Shown: positions 7,954 to 16,153 of the stretch, piece after piece
Numbering within the stretch: position 1 is the stretch's first letter
Layout: each line of letters starts with the position of its first letter
Assembly: GCA_963828755.1 (NCBI GenBank)
Contig: CAWHFY010000022.1
Coordinates: forward strand, 62,001-126,000
Direction of reading: 5' to 3'
DNA length: 64,000 nt
Source: WHSW01 sp963828755
Lineage (GTDB): Bacteria; Actinomycetota; Thermoleophilia; Solirubrobacterales; 70-9
Position numbers and translations under genes: made by a program
The notes under the pieces: generated by a model
Told to the model about the DNA's origin: nothing
The model's input: the letters and a program-made list of their open reading frames with translations, nothing else
Databases searched by the model: none

Positions 7954-9027
7954 TCACCGCGCGACCAATCTCGTCGCCGTCGCCTTCCAGGTCGCGACCA
8001 CGCTCGTGCCCGGGGCGAGCCCGAGGCGCGCCACCGACTCACCGGTGACCTCGGCCGCCAGCGGCTGGCCGGCGAGCAGGCCGACCCTGGCGCGGTTGCC
8101 GACCTCGGTCACCGAGACGACCTTCGCGTCGAGCCGGTTGAGTGCCGAGCCGTGGGCCGATGTGCCCGCCGGCTCGAGCGTGATCTCCCAGGGGTAGACC
8201 GCGACCCCGACTTCGCCCTCGGCCTGCTCGGAGCTGGCGACGGCCCCGCCGCCGTCGAGCTGGATCAGCGTCGTCCCGGTGGCGGAGCGGCGCGCGTGGC
8301 CGAACAGCACTGTGGCCCCGGTGAAGTCGGCCACGAACGCCGACCCCGGCCGCGCGCTGAGCTCGGCCGCCGGGCCTTGCTGGACGATCCGGCCCCGGTC
8401 GATGACCGCGATCCGGTCGGCGAGGAGCGCCGCCTCGGCGAAGTCGTGGGTGACGAGCACCGCGGGCGAGTCCGACGCCGCGAGGGTCGCCGCCAGCTCG
8501 CGGGCCGCCGCCGCGGCGGTGCGCGAATCGAGCGCGGCGAGCGGCTCGTCGAGGAGGATCAGCTGCGGCTCGCGCGAGAGCGCCCGCGCCAGTGCGACGC
8601 GCTGGCGCTCGCCGCCGGAGAGCCGGCGGGGCGAGGCGTCGGCGAGCTCCGCGGCGCCGAAGCGCTCGAGCAGCTCGACGGCGCGCGCGCGGCGCTGCGA
8701 GCGCGGTAGCCGGTCGAGCCCGAACGCGACGTTGCGCCAGGCGTTCAGGTGCGGGAACAACGCGTAGTCCTGAAACAGGTAGCCGCAGTCGCGGCGCTCG
8801 GGCGGCAAGTCGACCCCGATCTGCCGGTCGAACCAGACCGTGTCGCCGAGCCCGACCCGGCCGCGATCGGGCCGGTGCAGGCCGGCGATCGAGCGCAGCA
8901 CCGTGGTCTTCCCGGCGCCCGACGGGCCGACCAGTGCGAGGCAGTCTCCGGCGCCGACATCGAGCGAGAGGTCGAGCTCGTAGTCGCGCAGCCGGCTGGC
9001 CAGACTGGCGCTCAAGGGGGCCGCCAT
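7954..9027 (-). CDS. modC: Molybdate ABC transporter ATP-binding protein ModC
   Basis: ATPase of the molybdate importer, 357 residues. Walker A GPSGAGKTT near residue 34, signature LSGGERQRVALARAL, Walker B LILLDEPLAALD and the switch His (VLVTHDF) are all present. A C-terminal TOBE domain follows (YPWEITLEPAG ... LLAGQPLAAEVTGESVARLGLAPG), as in ModC/CysA-type proteins that sense oxyanion. It starts 2 bases after modB ends and is the last gene of modR-modA-modB-modC. Confidence 0.94.
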   Translation of the reverse strand: MAAPLSASLASRLRDYELDLSLDVGAGDCLALVGPSGAGKTTVLRSIAGLHRPDRGRVGLGDTVWFDRQIGVDLPPERRDCGYLFQDYALFPHLNAWRNVAFGLDRLPRSQRRARAVELLERFGAAELADASPRRLSGGERQRVALARALSREPQLILLDEPLAALDSRTAAAAARELAATLAASDSPAVLVTHDFAEAALLADRIAVIDRGRIVQQGPAAELSARPGSAFVADFTGATVLFGHARRSATGTTLIQLDGGGAVASSEQAEGEVGVAVYPWEITLEPAGTSAHGSALNRLDAKVVSVTEVGNRARVGLLAGQPLAAEVTGESVARLGLAPGTSVVATWKATATRLVAR

Positions 9028-9029
9028 CG

Positions 9030-9833
9030 TCAGGCCTGCATTCCGCCGAGCAACGGCGCCCGGCCCAGCAGCTTGACCCCGAGCAGCAACGCCGCGGAGA
9101 TCGCGACCAGGACCGCTGAGAGCGCCAGCGCCGCCGGGAAGTCGGTCGCGAAGCTGGCGAAGATCGCGAGCGGCGCGGTCTGGGTGATCCCCTGAAACGA
9201 CCCGGCGAACATCAGCGTCGCCCCGAACTCGCCGAGCGCCCGGCCCCAGGCGAGCGCCATCCCGGTGCTGATCCCGCCTCCGGCGCAGGGGATCGCGACC
9301 CGCCAGAACGCGCGCGCCTCGCCCGCGCCGAGCGTCCGCGCGGCGGCGGTCAAGTCGGGGTCGACGGCGGCGAAGGCCGCCTGCGCCTGGCGCAGGTAGA
9401 ACGGGGCCGCGACGAAGACCAGCGCGACGATCACGCCGGCGGTCTGCAGGGCGAGCTCGATCCCGGCGTCAGCGAGCGCCGGGCCGAAGATTCCCTTCGG
9501 ACCGAACGCGGCGAGCAGGCCGATCCCGGCGACGGCGGGGGGGAGGACGAGCGGCAGCTCGATCGCGGTCACGACCACCGCCTTGCCCCGGAACTCGCGG
9601 GTCGCGAGCAGGTAGGCGGCCGGGGTTCCAACGACGACGATCACGGCCAGCGCCGCCAGGGTCGTCTTCAGGCTCAGCCAGAGCGCCTCGCGCGACGCCT
9701 CGCTCCCGAGGCTGTCGATGAGGTCGGACGGCGCCGTGTTGGCGAAGATCGCGACAACGGGGATGATCAGGAAGGCGAGCGCGAGCGCGAGCGCGCCGAC
9801 CAACACGACGGTGAACGGGCCGCGTCGGCCCAT
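9030..9833 (-). CDS. modB: Molybdate ABC transporter permease ModB
   Basis: A 267-residue inner-membrane permease with about six hydrophobic helices. The cytoplasmic EAA-type loop that couples to the ATPase is visible as ARTLGAGEARAFWRVAIP ... GRALGEFGATLMFAG, the ModB/CysT form. ATG at 9833 is 3 bases after the modA stop and the stop nearly touches modC. Confidence 0.94.
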   Translation of the reverse strand: MGRRGPFTVVLVGALALALAFLIIPVVAIFANTAPSDLIDSLGSEASREALWLSLKTTLAALAVIVVVGTPAAYLLATREFRGKAVVVTAIELPLVLPPAVAGIGLLAAFGPKGIFGPALADAGIELALQTAGVIVALVFVAAPFYLRQAQAAFAAVDPDLTAAARTLGAGEARAFWRVAIPCAGGGISTGMALAWGRALGEFGATLMFAGSFQGITQTAPLAIFASFATDFPAALALSAVLVAISAALLLGVKLLGRAPLLGGMQA

Positions 9834-9836
9834 CGC

Positions 9837-10605
9837 TCAGTGCGCCGGCGGCGGGCCGAAGCCGGCGTCGGCGAGGGCCGCGCCGCCGCCGCCGTCGAGC
9901 AGCCCGTCGATGAACGCCTGCGCCCCGTCGGCATTCTCCGCGCCGTCGACGACCGCCGCTCCGTACGCGACGTCGGGCTGGAGGTCGGCGGGCACGTCGA
10001 TCGCCTCGAGCGCGCCGTCGGTTGCGACCACGTCGGTGATGTAAACGAAGCCGGCGTCGACCGCGCCCTGCGTGAGCTTGCCGACGATCCCGGCGACGTC
10101 GGGCTCGAGCGAGCGCACGTTGTCCGAGGATCGCGCCCGACTCTTCCGCGGGCAGGCGGTCGAGGACCTCGCGGGTGTAGTCACCGACCGGGACGCCCTC
10201 GTCCCCGATCGCCAGCGTCACATCGCCGGTCAGGTCGTGGAGCGAGTCGATGTCGGAGCCGGCCGGCACGGCGAGCACCAGCGTGTTGGTGGCGAAGACG
10301 ACCGGCTTTTCGACCAGGCCGTCCTTGTAGAGGTCGTCCGGAAGGCTTGTGTTTGCCGCCGCGTAGACGTCCGGGGTGACCCCCTGGCGGATCTGCGCTG
10401 CGAGGTCGTCGGAGCCGGCGAACGACTGCTTTGCGTCGTATCCGGCCTGTTCGGCGTAGGCGGTGAACGCCGGCTCGAGCGAGGAGGCGGCTGACACGAC
10501 CAGCTGACCACCGCCCGCAGGGGCCGTGGAGCTCGAACCGGAGTCCTCACCGCAGCCCGCGAGCGCCGCAGCGAAAAACGCGCCGACGACGAGGGCCATC
10601 CGCAT
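9837..10605 (-). CDS. modA: Molybdate-binding lipoprotein ModA (frameshifted)
   Basis: Substrate-binding protein of the molybdate importer. A lipoprotein signal ends in LAGCGEDSG, so it would be anchored by the lipobox Cys. VVSAASSLEPAFTAYA and the downstream SFAGSDDLAAQI match ModA. The reading frame changes near 10124: one extra base turns ILDNVRSLEPDVAGIV into out-of-frame sequence; the C-terminal third (KLTQGAVDAGFVYITDV) is intact in the other frame. The ATG at 10605 overlaps the modR stop (TGATG); a GTG one codon earlier is an alternative. Confidence 0.9.
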
Positions 10606-11000
10606 CACCCGCCGCCTGCGGCGCGCTCGACCATCACCGAGGTCGCCTTGACGAGCGCGGTTGCCTCGACCCCCTCCGCGAGGCCGAGCTCCTCGACCGA
10701 GTCGCGCGTGATCGCGGCGATCACGCGGTGGGGGCCGGCCTCGATCTCGACCAGGGCCATCACCCCGTCGACCTCGACCGAGGTGACGACGCCGGGGAAG
10801 CGGTTGCGGGTCGAGAGCTGGTCGCCGGTGCGATGGCGGTCGGGATGCGAGCTGAGCCGCTCGATCTCGCGCGCCGGGACGCGACGGCGGTTGCGCTCGT
10901 CGCGGGTAGTCTCGAGCTTGCCGTCGCGATCCCAGCGGCGCAGCGTGTCGACGCTGACGCCGAGGGCGCGGGCCGCGTCGCCGAGGCTGAGATCCGACAT
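10605..11000 (-). CDS. HTH-TOBE molybdate-responsive regulator (ModE-like)
   Basis: A 131-residue regulator with an excisionase/MerR-like helix-turn-helix (SLGDAARALGVSVDTLRRWDRDGKL, residues 5-29) and a C-terminal mono-TOBE (molbindin) domain (NRFPGVVTSVEVDGVMALVEIE ... VKATSVMV) that would bind molybdate. It heads the modABC operon and its stop overlaps modA. This replaces the winged-helix plus di-TOBE layout of E. coli ModE. ATG 11000 is used; an in-frame ATG four codons upstream is possible. Repressor function is inference. Confidence 0.85.
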   Translation of the reverse strand: MSDLSLGDAARALGVSVDTLRRWDRDGKLETTRDERNRRRVPAREIERLSSHPDRHRTGDQLSTRNRFPGVVTSVEVDGVMALVEIEAGPHRVIAAITRDSVEELGLAEGVEATALVKATSVMVERAAGGG

Positions 11001-11003
11001 ATA

Positions 11004-11020
11004 CCTAAGCATTGCATAGG
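11004..11020. promoter_or_regulatory. Palindrome between divergent modR and DUF6457 gene (candidate operator)
   Basis: CCTA-A-GCA-T-TGC-A-TAGG is a 17-bp palindrome broken only by its centre and one mismatched pair. It lies in the 40-bp gap between the divergent starts at 11000 and 11041 and would overlap initiation in the modR direction. A natural candidate for autoregulation by the HTH-TOBE protein; unproven. Confidence 0.45.
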
Positions 11021-11040
11021 CAAGACGAAGGGAGAGCGGG

Positions 11041-11271
11041 ATGAACGCACGCGAGTGGATCGACGCCTTCGCCGAGGAGCTCGGCGCCGAGCCGCCGACC
11101 GACGACGAGTTCAGGCGGCTGCTCGACCTCGCCGGCCTCGCCGCCCACTCGTCCGAGCGGGTCGCCGCCCCGGTCGCCTGCTGGGTCGGCGGTCGCAGTG
11201 GCGCCGACCTCGAACGCCTGGAGGCGGCCGCAGCAACGGTGGCGGCGCGCGCCCCGACCGACCGGCCGTGA
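11041..11271 (+). CDS. DUF6457 domain protein linked to molybdopterin genes
   Basis: A 76-residue protein (REWIDAFAEELGAEPPTDDEFRRLLDLAGLAAHSSERVAAPVACW ...) of the small family seen in actinobacteria beside, or fused to, MobA-type genes. Function unknown. ATG at 11041 follows GGGAGAG. Its stop overlaps the GTG of the MOSC gene (GTGA), so the two are translationally coupled, and it is divergent from the molybdate regulator. Confidence 0.75.
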   Translation: MNAREWIDAFAEELGAEPPTDDEFRRLLDLAGLAAHSSERVAAPVACWVGGRSGADLERLEAAAATVAARAPTDRP

Positions 11272-11900
11272 GGGTCGCCGAGCTCTGGCGCTACCCGGTC
11301 AAGGGCCTGCGCGGGGAACGGGTCGAGACGCTCGAGGTCGCCGCCGACGGCGTCCCCGGCGACCGCGTCCTGCGCGTCCTCGATCAGCGGGGACTCGTCA
11401 CCGGGCGGCGCAAGCAGCGGATGATCGGCGTCGAGGCGAGGCTCGGCGACGATGGAGAGGCGCTCGTCGACGGCCATCCTTGGGACTCTCCCGATGCCGC
11501 AGCGGCGATTCGCGCGGTCGCCGGCGCGGGGGCGCGGTTGAGCAGGTCGGCCGGCGGCCACGAGTACGACTCCGCGCAGATGCTGCTGTTGAGCGACGCG
11601 TCGGTTGCCCAGCTCGGCTACGACCGACGGCGCTTTCGCCCGAACATCTACTTCGAGGGCGCCCCAGGGCCGATCGAGCTCGACTGGATCGGGCGCCGGG
11701 TCCGGATCGGCGAGCTCGTGCTCGCGGTCGACGAGCCGTGCGAGCGCTGCGTGATCACGACGATCGACCCGGACACGATCGAGGTCGACCTCGACGTCCT
11801 GAAGCGGACGCGGTCCGAGCTAGGCGGCGAGATGGGCGTCTACTGCACCGTGGTCGAGCCGGCGACGATCGCGCTCGGCGACCCGGTTGAGGTCGCGTGA
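11268..11900 (+). CDS. MOSC domain-containing protein
   Basis: About 210 residues: an N-terminal beta-barrel (VAELWRYPVKGLRGERVETLEV) followed by a MOSC domain with FRPNIYFEG, the Cys-bearing DEPCERCVITTIDPDT and LGGEMGVYC. MOSC proteins use a conserved Cys to handle sulfur or Moco-linked substrates (mARC, Moco sulfurase C-domain, YcbX). The GTG at 11268 overlaps the upstream gene, and the molybdopterin oxidoreductase starts 37 bases downstream, so a role in Moco handling for that enzyme fits. Exact reaction unknown. Confidence 0.88.
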   Translation: MRVAELWRYPVKGLRGERVETLEVAADGVPGDRVLRVLDQRGLVTGRRKQRMIGVEARLGDDGEALVDGHPWDSPDAAAAIRAVAGAGARLSRSAGGHEYDSAQMLLLSDASVAQLGYDRRRFRPNIYFEGAPGPIELDWIGRRVRIGELVLAVDEPCERCVITTIDPDTIEVDLDVLKRTRSELGGEMGVYCTVVEPATIALGDPVEVA

Positions 11901-11937
11901 GCCTTTGTGTGAGAATCGGCCCCGGCGAGAGCCGCCC

Positions 11938-14130
11938 ATGGCTACCGAGGAGAAGGTCACCTACTGTCGTGTCTGCGAGCCGCTGTGCGGCATGGTCGCG
12001 ACGATCACCGACGGCGAGCTGACCAAGGTCAGGCCCGACCCCGACCACCCGCTCTCGGCCGGGTTCGCGTGCCCGAAGGGGATCGCGATGACCGAGGTCC
12101 AGAACGACCCCGACCGCGTTTTGCATCCGCTGCGCCGCCGGGACGACGGCAGCTTCGAGCAGGTCACCTGGGAGCGGGCGCTGGACGAGATCGGCGCGCG
12201 GCTCGGTGGTATTCGCGATCGCCACGGCGGCGACGCGATCGGCTGGTACATGGGCAACCCGGGCGCCTTCTCGTACTCGCACCCGCTGTGGGTCAAGGGC
12301 TTTCTCGACGCGGTCGGCTCCCCGCACTCCTACACCGCCTCCTCGCAGGACGTCTCAAACCGGTTCGCCGCCAGCGCGTTCCTGTACGGCTCGCCGTTCA
12401 TCGTCCCCATCCCCGACCTTGCGCGGACCGATTTCCTGCTCGTGATCGGCGCCAATCCGTTGGTCTCGCACGGCAGCGTCCTCAGCGCACCGCGGATCAA
12501 GGACCAGCTGCATGCGATCACCGACCGCGGCGGCCGTGTCGTCGTCGTCGATCCGCGCCGCTCGGAGACGGCGCGCGCCTTCGAGCACCTGGCGATCGAC
12601 CCCGACGGCGACGCCTGGATGCTGCTCTCGATCCTCGAGGTGATCTTCGGCGAGGGGCTCGAGGATCGGGGCGCGATCGAACGCCAGGCGAGCGGGGCCG
12701 CGCAGCTGCGCCGGCTCGCCGGCGAGTTCCCGCCCGAGGCGACCGAGGCGCGCAGCGGCGTCCCCGCGCGCGCCGTTCGCGCGTTGGCCCGTGACCTCGC
12801 CGCCGCCGACCACGCCGCCGTCTACGGGCGCACCGGGTCCTGCCTCGGTCGCAACGGCACCCTCGTCGCCTTCCTGATCGACGCGCTGAACGTGGTTACC
12901 GGCAACCTCGACCGCGAGGGCGGGGCGATGTTCGGCGATCCGCCGATCGACTTCAGCCGGGTCGCCGACCTCGCCGGACTCGCAACCTACGGGCGAGTGC
13001 GCTCGCGAGTCGGCGACCTGCCCGAGGTGCTCGGCTCGCTGCCGGCCGCGGTGATGGCCAAGGAGATGACCACGCCGGGCAAGGGCCAGATCCGGGCGAT
13101 GTTCTTCTCCGCCGGCAACCCGGTGCTCAGCGTGCCTAACGGCGACGAGCTCGAGCGGGCGATCGAGGGCCTCGAGCTGTCGGTCGCGATCGATCTCTAC
13201 GTCACGGACACCTCGCGCCACTGCGACTTCGTCCTCCCGGCAACGACGATGTATGAGCGCGAGGACCTCCCGCTGCCCTTCCTCGCCCTGTTCAACACGC
13301 CGTTCATTCAGATGACTGAGGCGGTGGTCGAGCCGCGCGGCGAGGCCCGGCAGGAGTGGGAGGTCATCGACGAGCTCTCGAGGCGCATCGGCGTGGTCCC
13401 GTCGAGCGTCTGGGCAGCGCGGTTGCTCGGCAAGCTCGGCGTGCGGCTGTCGCCGCGCCGGCTCGTCGATCTGCTGCTGCGCGCCGGCCCCAAGGGCGAT
13501 CTGTTCGGGCTGCGCCGCGGCGGGCTCAACCTCGAGAAGCTGCGCGCGAACCCGCACGGGATCGTGCTCGCCGAGCATCTGGCGCCTGGGGTCGTCCGCA
13601 AGCAGATCCGCCACGCGAGCAAGCGGGTCCGCCTCGACCCGCCGGTCGTGTTCGAGGACGCGCGGCTGATGGTGGCGCGAAACGGCGACGATCCCGGGTT
13701 CCCGCTGCGCCTGATCGGTCTGCGCGAGTTGCGCTCCCACAACTCCTGGATGCACAACGCGCCGCTCTTGATGCGCGGCGGCCGCACCCACGCGGCCCGC
13801 GTGCACCCTGACGACGCCGAGGCGCTCGGGCTCGTCGACGGCAAGCGCTGTCGGATCAGCTCCGCGCACGGGTCGATCGAGATCGACCTGACGGTGACCG
13901 ACGAGGTCAAGCGCGGCACCGTCGCGGTCCCGCACGGCTGGGGCCACGCCGGCGGCTGGCGCGTCGCGGCAGCGGCCGGCGGCGCGAACGTGAACCTGCT
14001 CGCGTCCTCCGACCCCGCCGACCTCGAGCGACTCGCGGGGATGGCGCACCTGAACGGGATCCCGATCCGCCTCGAGGCCGTCGCGGCGGCCGCCGAGGGC
14101 GCTGAGCGAGCCATCGCCGCTCCGGCGTAG
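11938..14130 (+). CDS. Molybdopterin-dependent oxidoreductase (FdhF/DMSO-reductase family)
   Basis: A 730-residue enzyme binding a [4Fe-4S] cluster (Cys10, Cys13, Cys17, Cys45 in YCRVCEPLCG ... FACPKG) and bis-MGD. The family body is clear: LVIGANPLVSHG, VVVVDPRRSETARAF, MFFSAGNPVLS, and the C-terminal cap LRSHNSWMHNAPLLMRGG ... VHPDDAEALGL ... VAVPHGWGHAGGWRVA. No in-frame TGA, so no selenocysteine. No Tat signal, hence cytoplasmic. Probable client of the surrounding Moco genes. Formate dehydrogenase-like or another oxidoreductase; the substrate is not settled by sequence. Confidence 0.88.
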   Translation: MATEEKVTYCRVCEPLCGMVATITDGELTKVRPDPDHPLSAGFACPKGIAMTEVQNDPDRVLHPLRRRDDGSFEQVTWERALDEIGARLGGIRDRHGGDAIGWYMGNPGAFSYSHPLWVKGFLDAVGSPHSYTASSQDVSNRFAASAFLYGSPFIVPIPDLARTDFLLVIGANPLVSHGSVLSAPRIKDQLHAITDRGGRVVVVDPRRSETARAFEHLAIDPDGDAWMLLSILEVIFGEGLEDRGAIERQASGAAQLRRLAGEFPPEATEARSGVPARAVRALARDLAAADHAAVYGRTGSCLGRNGTLVAFLIDALNVVTGNLDREGGAMFGDPPIDFSRVADLAGLATYGRVRSRVGDLPEVLGSLPAAVMAKEMTTPGKGQIRAMFFSAGNPVLSVPNGDELERAIEGLELSVAIDLYVTDTSRHCDFVLPATTMYEREDLPLPFLALFNTPFIQMTEAVVEPRGEARQEWEVIDELSRRIGVVPSSVWAARLLGKLGVRLSPRRLVDLLLRAGPKGDLFGLRRGGLNLEKLRANPHGIVLAEHLAPGVVRKQIRHASKRVRLDPPVVFEDARLMVARNGDDPGFPLRLIGLRELRSHNSWMHNAPLLMRGGRTHAARVHPDDAEALGLVDGKRCRISSAHGSIEIDLTVTDEVKRGTVAVPHGWGHAGGWRVAAAAGGANVNLLASSDPADLERLAGMAHLNGIPIRLEAVAAAAEGAERAIAAPA

Positions 14131-14234
14131 GTCGCGCGATCCCCGCGGCACTCGACCAGCTGCTGGCGCCGCTGCACGAGGTCTCGGACCTCGGCCGAAG
14201 CCGCGCCCTGCTCGCCTGGGACGAGCGCACGAAG

Positions 14235-15665
14235 ATGCCCGCCGGCGGCGGCGCTGCGCGCGCCGAGCAGCTCGCGACGCTGACCGCGCTGCGGCATCGC
14301 CGGCTCGCCTCCGACGAGCTCGTGGCACTTCTGGAAGCCGCGCGCGACGAGCTCGGCGACGCCGATCCCGACGGCTTCGCCCCGCGCCTGATCGCGGTGG
14401 CCGAGCGTGAGTCGCAGCGCGCGCGCCGCGTCCCGGCTGAGCTTCGCGCCGAGACCGCGCGGGTGACCTCGCACGCGGAGCACGCCTGGGAGCGGGCGCG
14501 CGCCGACTCCGACTTCCGCGCCTTTCTCCCTCACCTCGAGCGCGTGATCGAGCTCAAGCGCCGCTACCTCGGGTGCTTTGAGTACGAGCACCCCTACGAC
14601 CCGCTCCTCGACGATTTCGAGCCGGGGATGACGACCGCCGAGCTCGAGCCGGTCCTCGCCCGCCTCGTCGAGGGCACGACGGAGCTGCTGGGCGAGATCG
14701 AAGCGAGCGGCGTCGAGCCCGACGACTCCTGCCTGTATGGGGACTTCGATGTCGCGGTGCAGGCGCGGTTCGCACAGGCGCTGGCCGAGCGGCTGCCGCT
14801 CGGGCCGGGCTCGTGGCGCCTGGACCAGACCGTCCATCCGTTCCTGACCGGCATCGCGATCTCCGACCTTCGGATCACGACCCGGTTCGAGCCCGGGTTC
14901 CTCGGCAGCGCGCTCTGGGCGGTGATCCACGAGGCGGGTCACGCGCTCTACATCAACGGCATCGATCCCGAGCTCGAGCGAACGCCGTTATGCCGCTCGG
15001 CGTCGCTCGGTTTCGATGAGTCCTCCAGCCGGCTGTGGGAGAACTGGGTCGGGCGTGGCCGGCCGTTCCTGAGCAACCTGCGCCCGCTGCTCGGCGAGTA
15101 CTTCGACTCATTCGCGGCGATTGACGCTGAGTCGCTGTACCGGGCGGCCAACCGGGTCGGCCGGACGCTGATCCGGGTTGAGGCGGACGAGGTCACCTAC
15201 AACCTCCACGTCGCGATCCGCTTCGAGCTTGAGCGTGACCTGTTTGCGGGCGCCATCGCTCCCGCTGAGCTCGCCGAGGCCTGGCGCGCCCGCTACGCCG
15301 AGCTGCTCGGGATCGAGCCTGCCGACGACGCCGAGGGAGTGCTTCAGGACGTGCACTGGTCGAGCGGCTCGTTCGGCTACTTCCCGACGTACTCGCTCGG
15401 CAACGTGATCGCGGCGCGCCTCTGGGAGCGTGCCCGCGAGGAGATGCCCAACCTCGACGCCGCGCTGAAGGGGGGGCAGCTGGAACCGCTTCGCGATCAC
15501 CTGCGCGACCGCGTCTATCGCCACGGCGGCAAGTGGCTGGGCGCCCAGATGGTCGAGCGCGCCACCGGAGGGCCGCTCGACCCCGAGCCGCTGTTGCGTC
15601 ACCTGAGGGAGAAGTTCGGAGAGATCTACGGGCTCGGAGCGGCCGCCTCGTCCGATACGGCTTAG
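14235..15665 (+). CDS. Carboxypeptidase Taq (M32 metallocarboxypeptidase)
   Basis: Zinc carboxypeptidase of family M32. The metal motif HEAGH sits in WAVIHEAGHALYING, followed by the conserved DESSSRLWENWVGR and a C-terminal GYFPTYSLGNVIAA. The first standard start, ATG 14235, falls inside the conserved N-terminal block: the same frame upstream reads LDQLLAPLHEVSDLGRSRAL then LAWDERTKMPAGG, a family hallmark. The true protein therefore begins near 14140-14160, but no ATG, GTG or TTG is in frame there (only CTG codons), so either a non-standard start or a lost base near the start must be invoked. Confidence 0.9.
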   Translation: MPAGGGAARAEQLATLTALRHRRLASDELVALLEAARDELGDADPDGFAPRLIAVAERESQRARRVPAELRAETARVTSHAEHAWERARADSDFRAFLPHLERVIELKRRYLGCFEYEHPYDPLLDDFEPGMTTAELEPVLARLVEGTTELLGEIEASGVEPDDSCLYGDFDVAVQARFAQALAERLPLGPGSWRLDQTVHPFLTGIAISDLRITTRFEPGFLGSALWAVIHEAGHALYINGIDPELERTPLCRSASLGFDESSSRLWENWVGRGRPFLSNLRPLLGEYFDSFAAIDAESLYRAANRVGRTLIRVEADEVTYNLHVAIRFELERDLFAGAIAPAELAEAWRARYAELLGIEPADDAEGVLQDVHWSSGSFGYFPTYSLGNVIAARLWERAREEMPNLDAALKGGQLEPLRDHLRDRVYRHGGKWLGAQMVERATGGPLDPEPLLRHLREKFGEIYGLGAAASSDTA

Positions 15666-15697
15666 GCTGGGCTCGACCTCCCCGAAAGGACCTCTCC

Positions 15698-16066
15698 ATG
15701 GACTTCAAGCTCGAACTGGTCGCGATCCCGGTCACCGACGTCGACCGCGCGAAGGCGTTTTACGAGGCCGCCGGCTTCAACGCCGACCACGACCACCGGG
15801 TCAGCGACGACCTGCGCTTCGTCCAACTGACACCGCCCGGGTCGGCGTGCTCGATCTGCATCGGCGAGGGGATCACCCCGGCCGAGCCCGGGTCGGTGAA
15901 GGGGATGCAGATGGTGGTCGAGGACGCCGAGGCGGCCCGCCGGCAACTGCTCGACGCCGGGATCGACGTGACCGAGGTCGATAGTCAGCCGTGGGGTGAC
16001 TTCGTCTACTTCCAGGACCCCGACGGCAACGCCTGGGCGCTGCAGGCGATGTCGAAACCCGAGTAG
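15698..16066 (+). CDS. VOC-superfamily (glyoxalase-like) protein
   Basis: A 122-residue single VOC domain (LVAIPVTDVDRAKAFYEAAGF ... VDSQPWGDFVYFQDPDGNAWALQ). The C-terminal WGxFVYFQDPDGNAW is the usual metal-binding second half. ATG 15698 follows a GAAAGGA site. Lone gene between the M32 peptidase and formate dehydrogenase; substrate unknown. Confidence 0.87.
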   Translation: MDFKLELVAIPVTDVDRAKAFYEAAGFNADHDHRVSDDLRFVQLTPPGSACSICIGEGITPAEPGSVKGMQMVVEDAEAARRQLLDAGIDVTEVDSQPWGDFVYFQDPDGNAWALQAMSKPE

Positions 16067-16153
16067 GCGGACTGGCCGCTCGCGAGAAGGCTGGGCGTCG
16101 AGGCGACGCTCCCCGACCTAGGATTGCGGAAACGCGAAGGAGGCTGAGGAAAG

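Noticed and set aside
11938..14130. Selenocysteine in the molybdopterin oxidoreductase
   Set aside because: No in-frame TGA occurs inside the gene.
12355..14328. Long minus-strand frame opposite the molybdopterin oxidoreductase
   Set aside because: No domain and typical shadow composition; the plus-strand enzyme is unambiguous.
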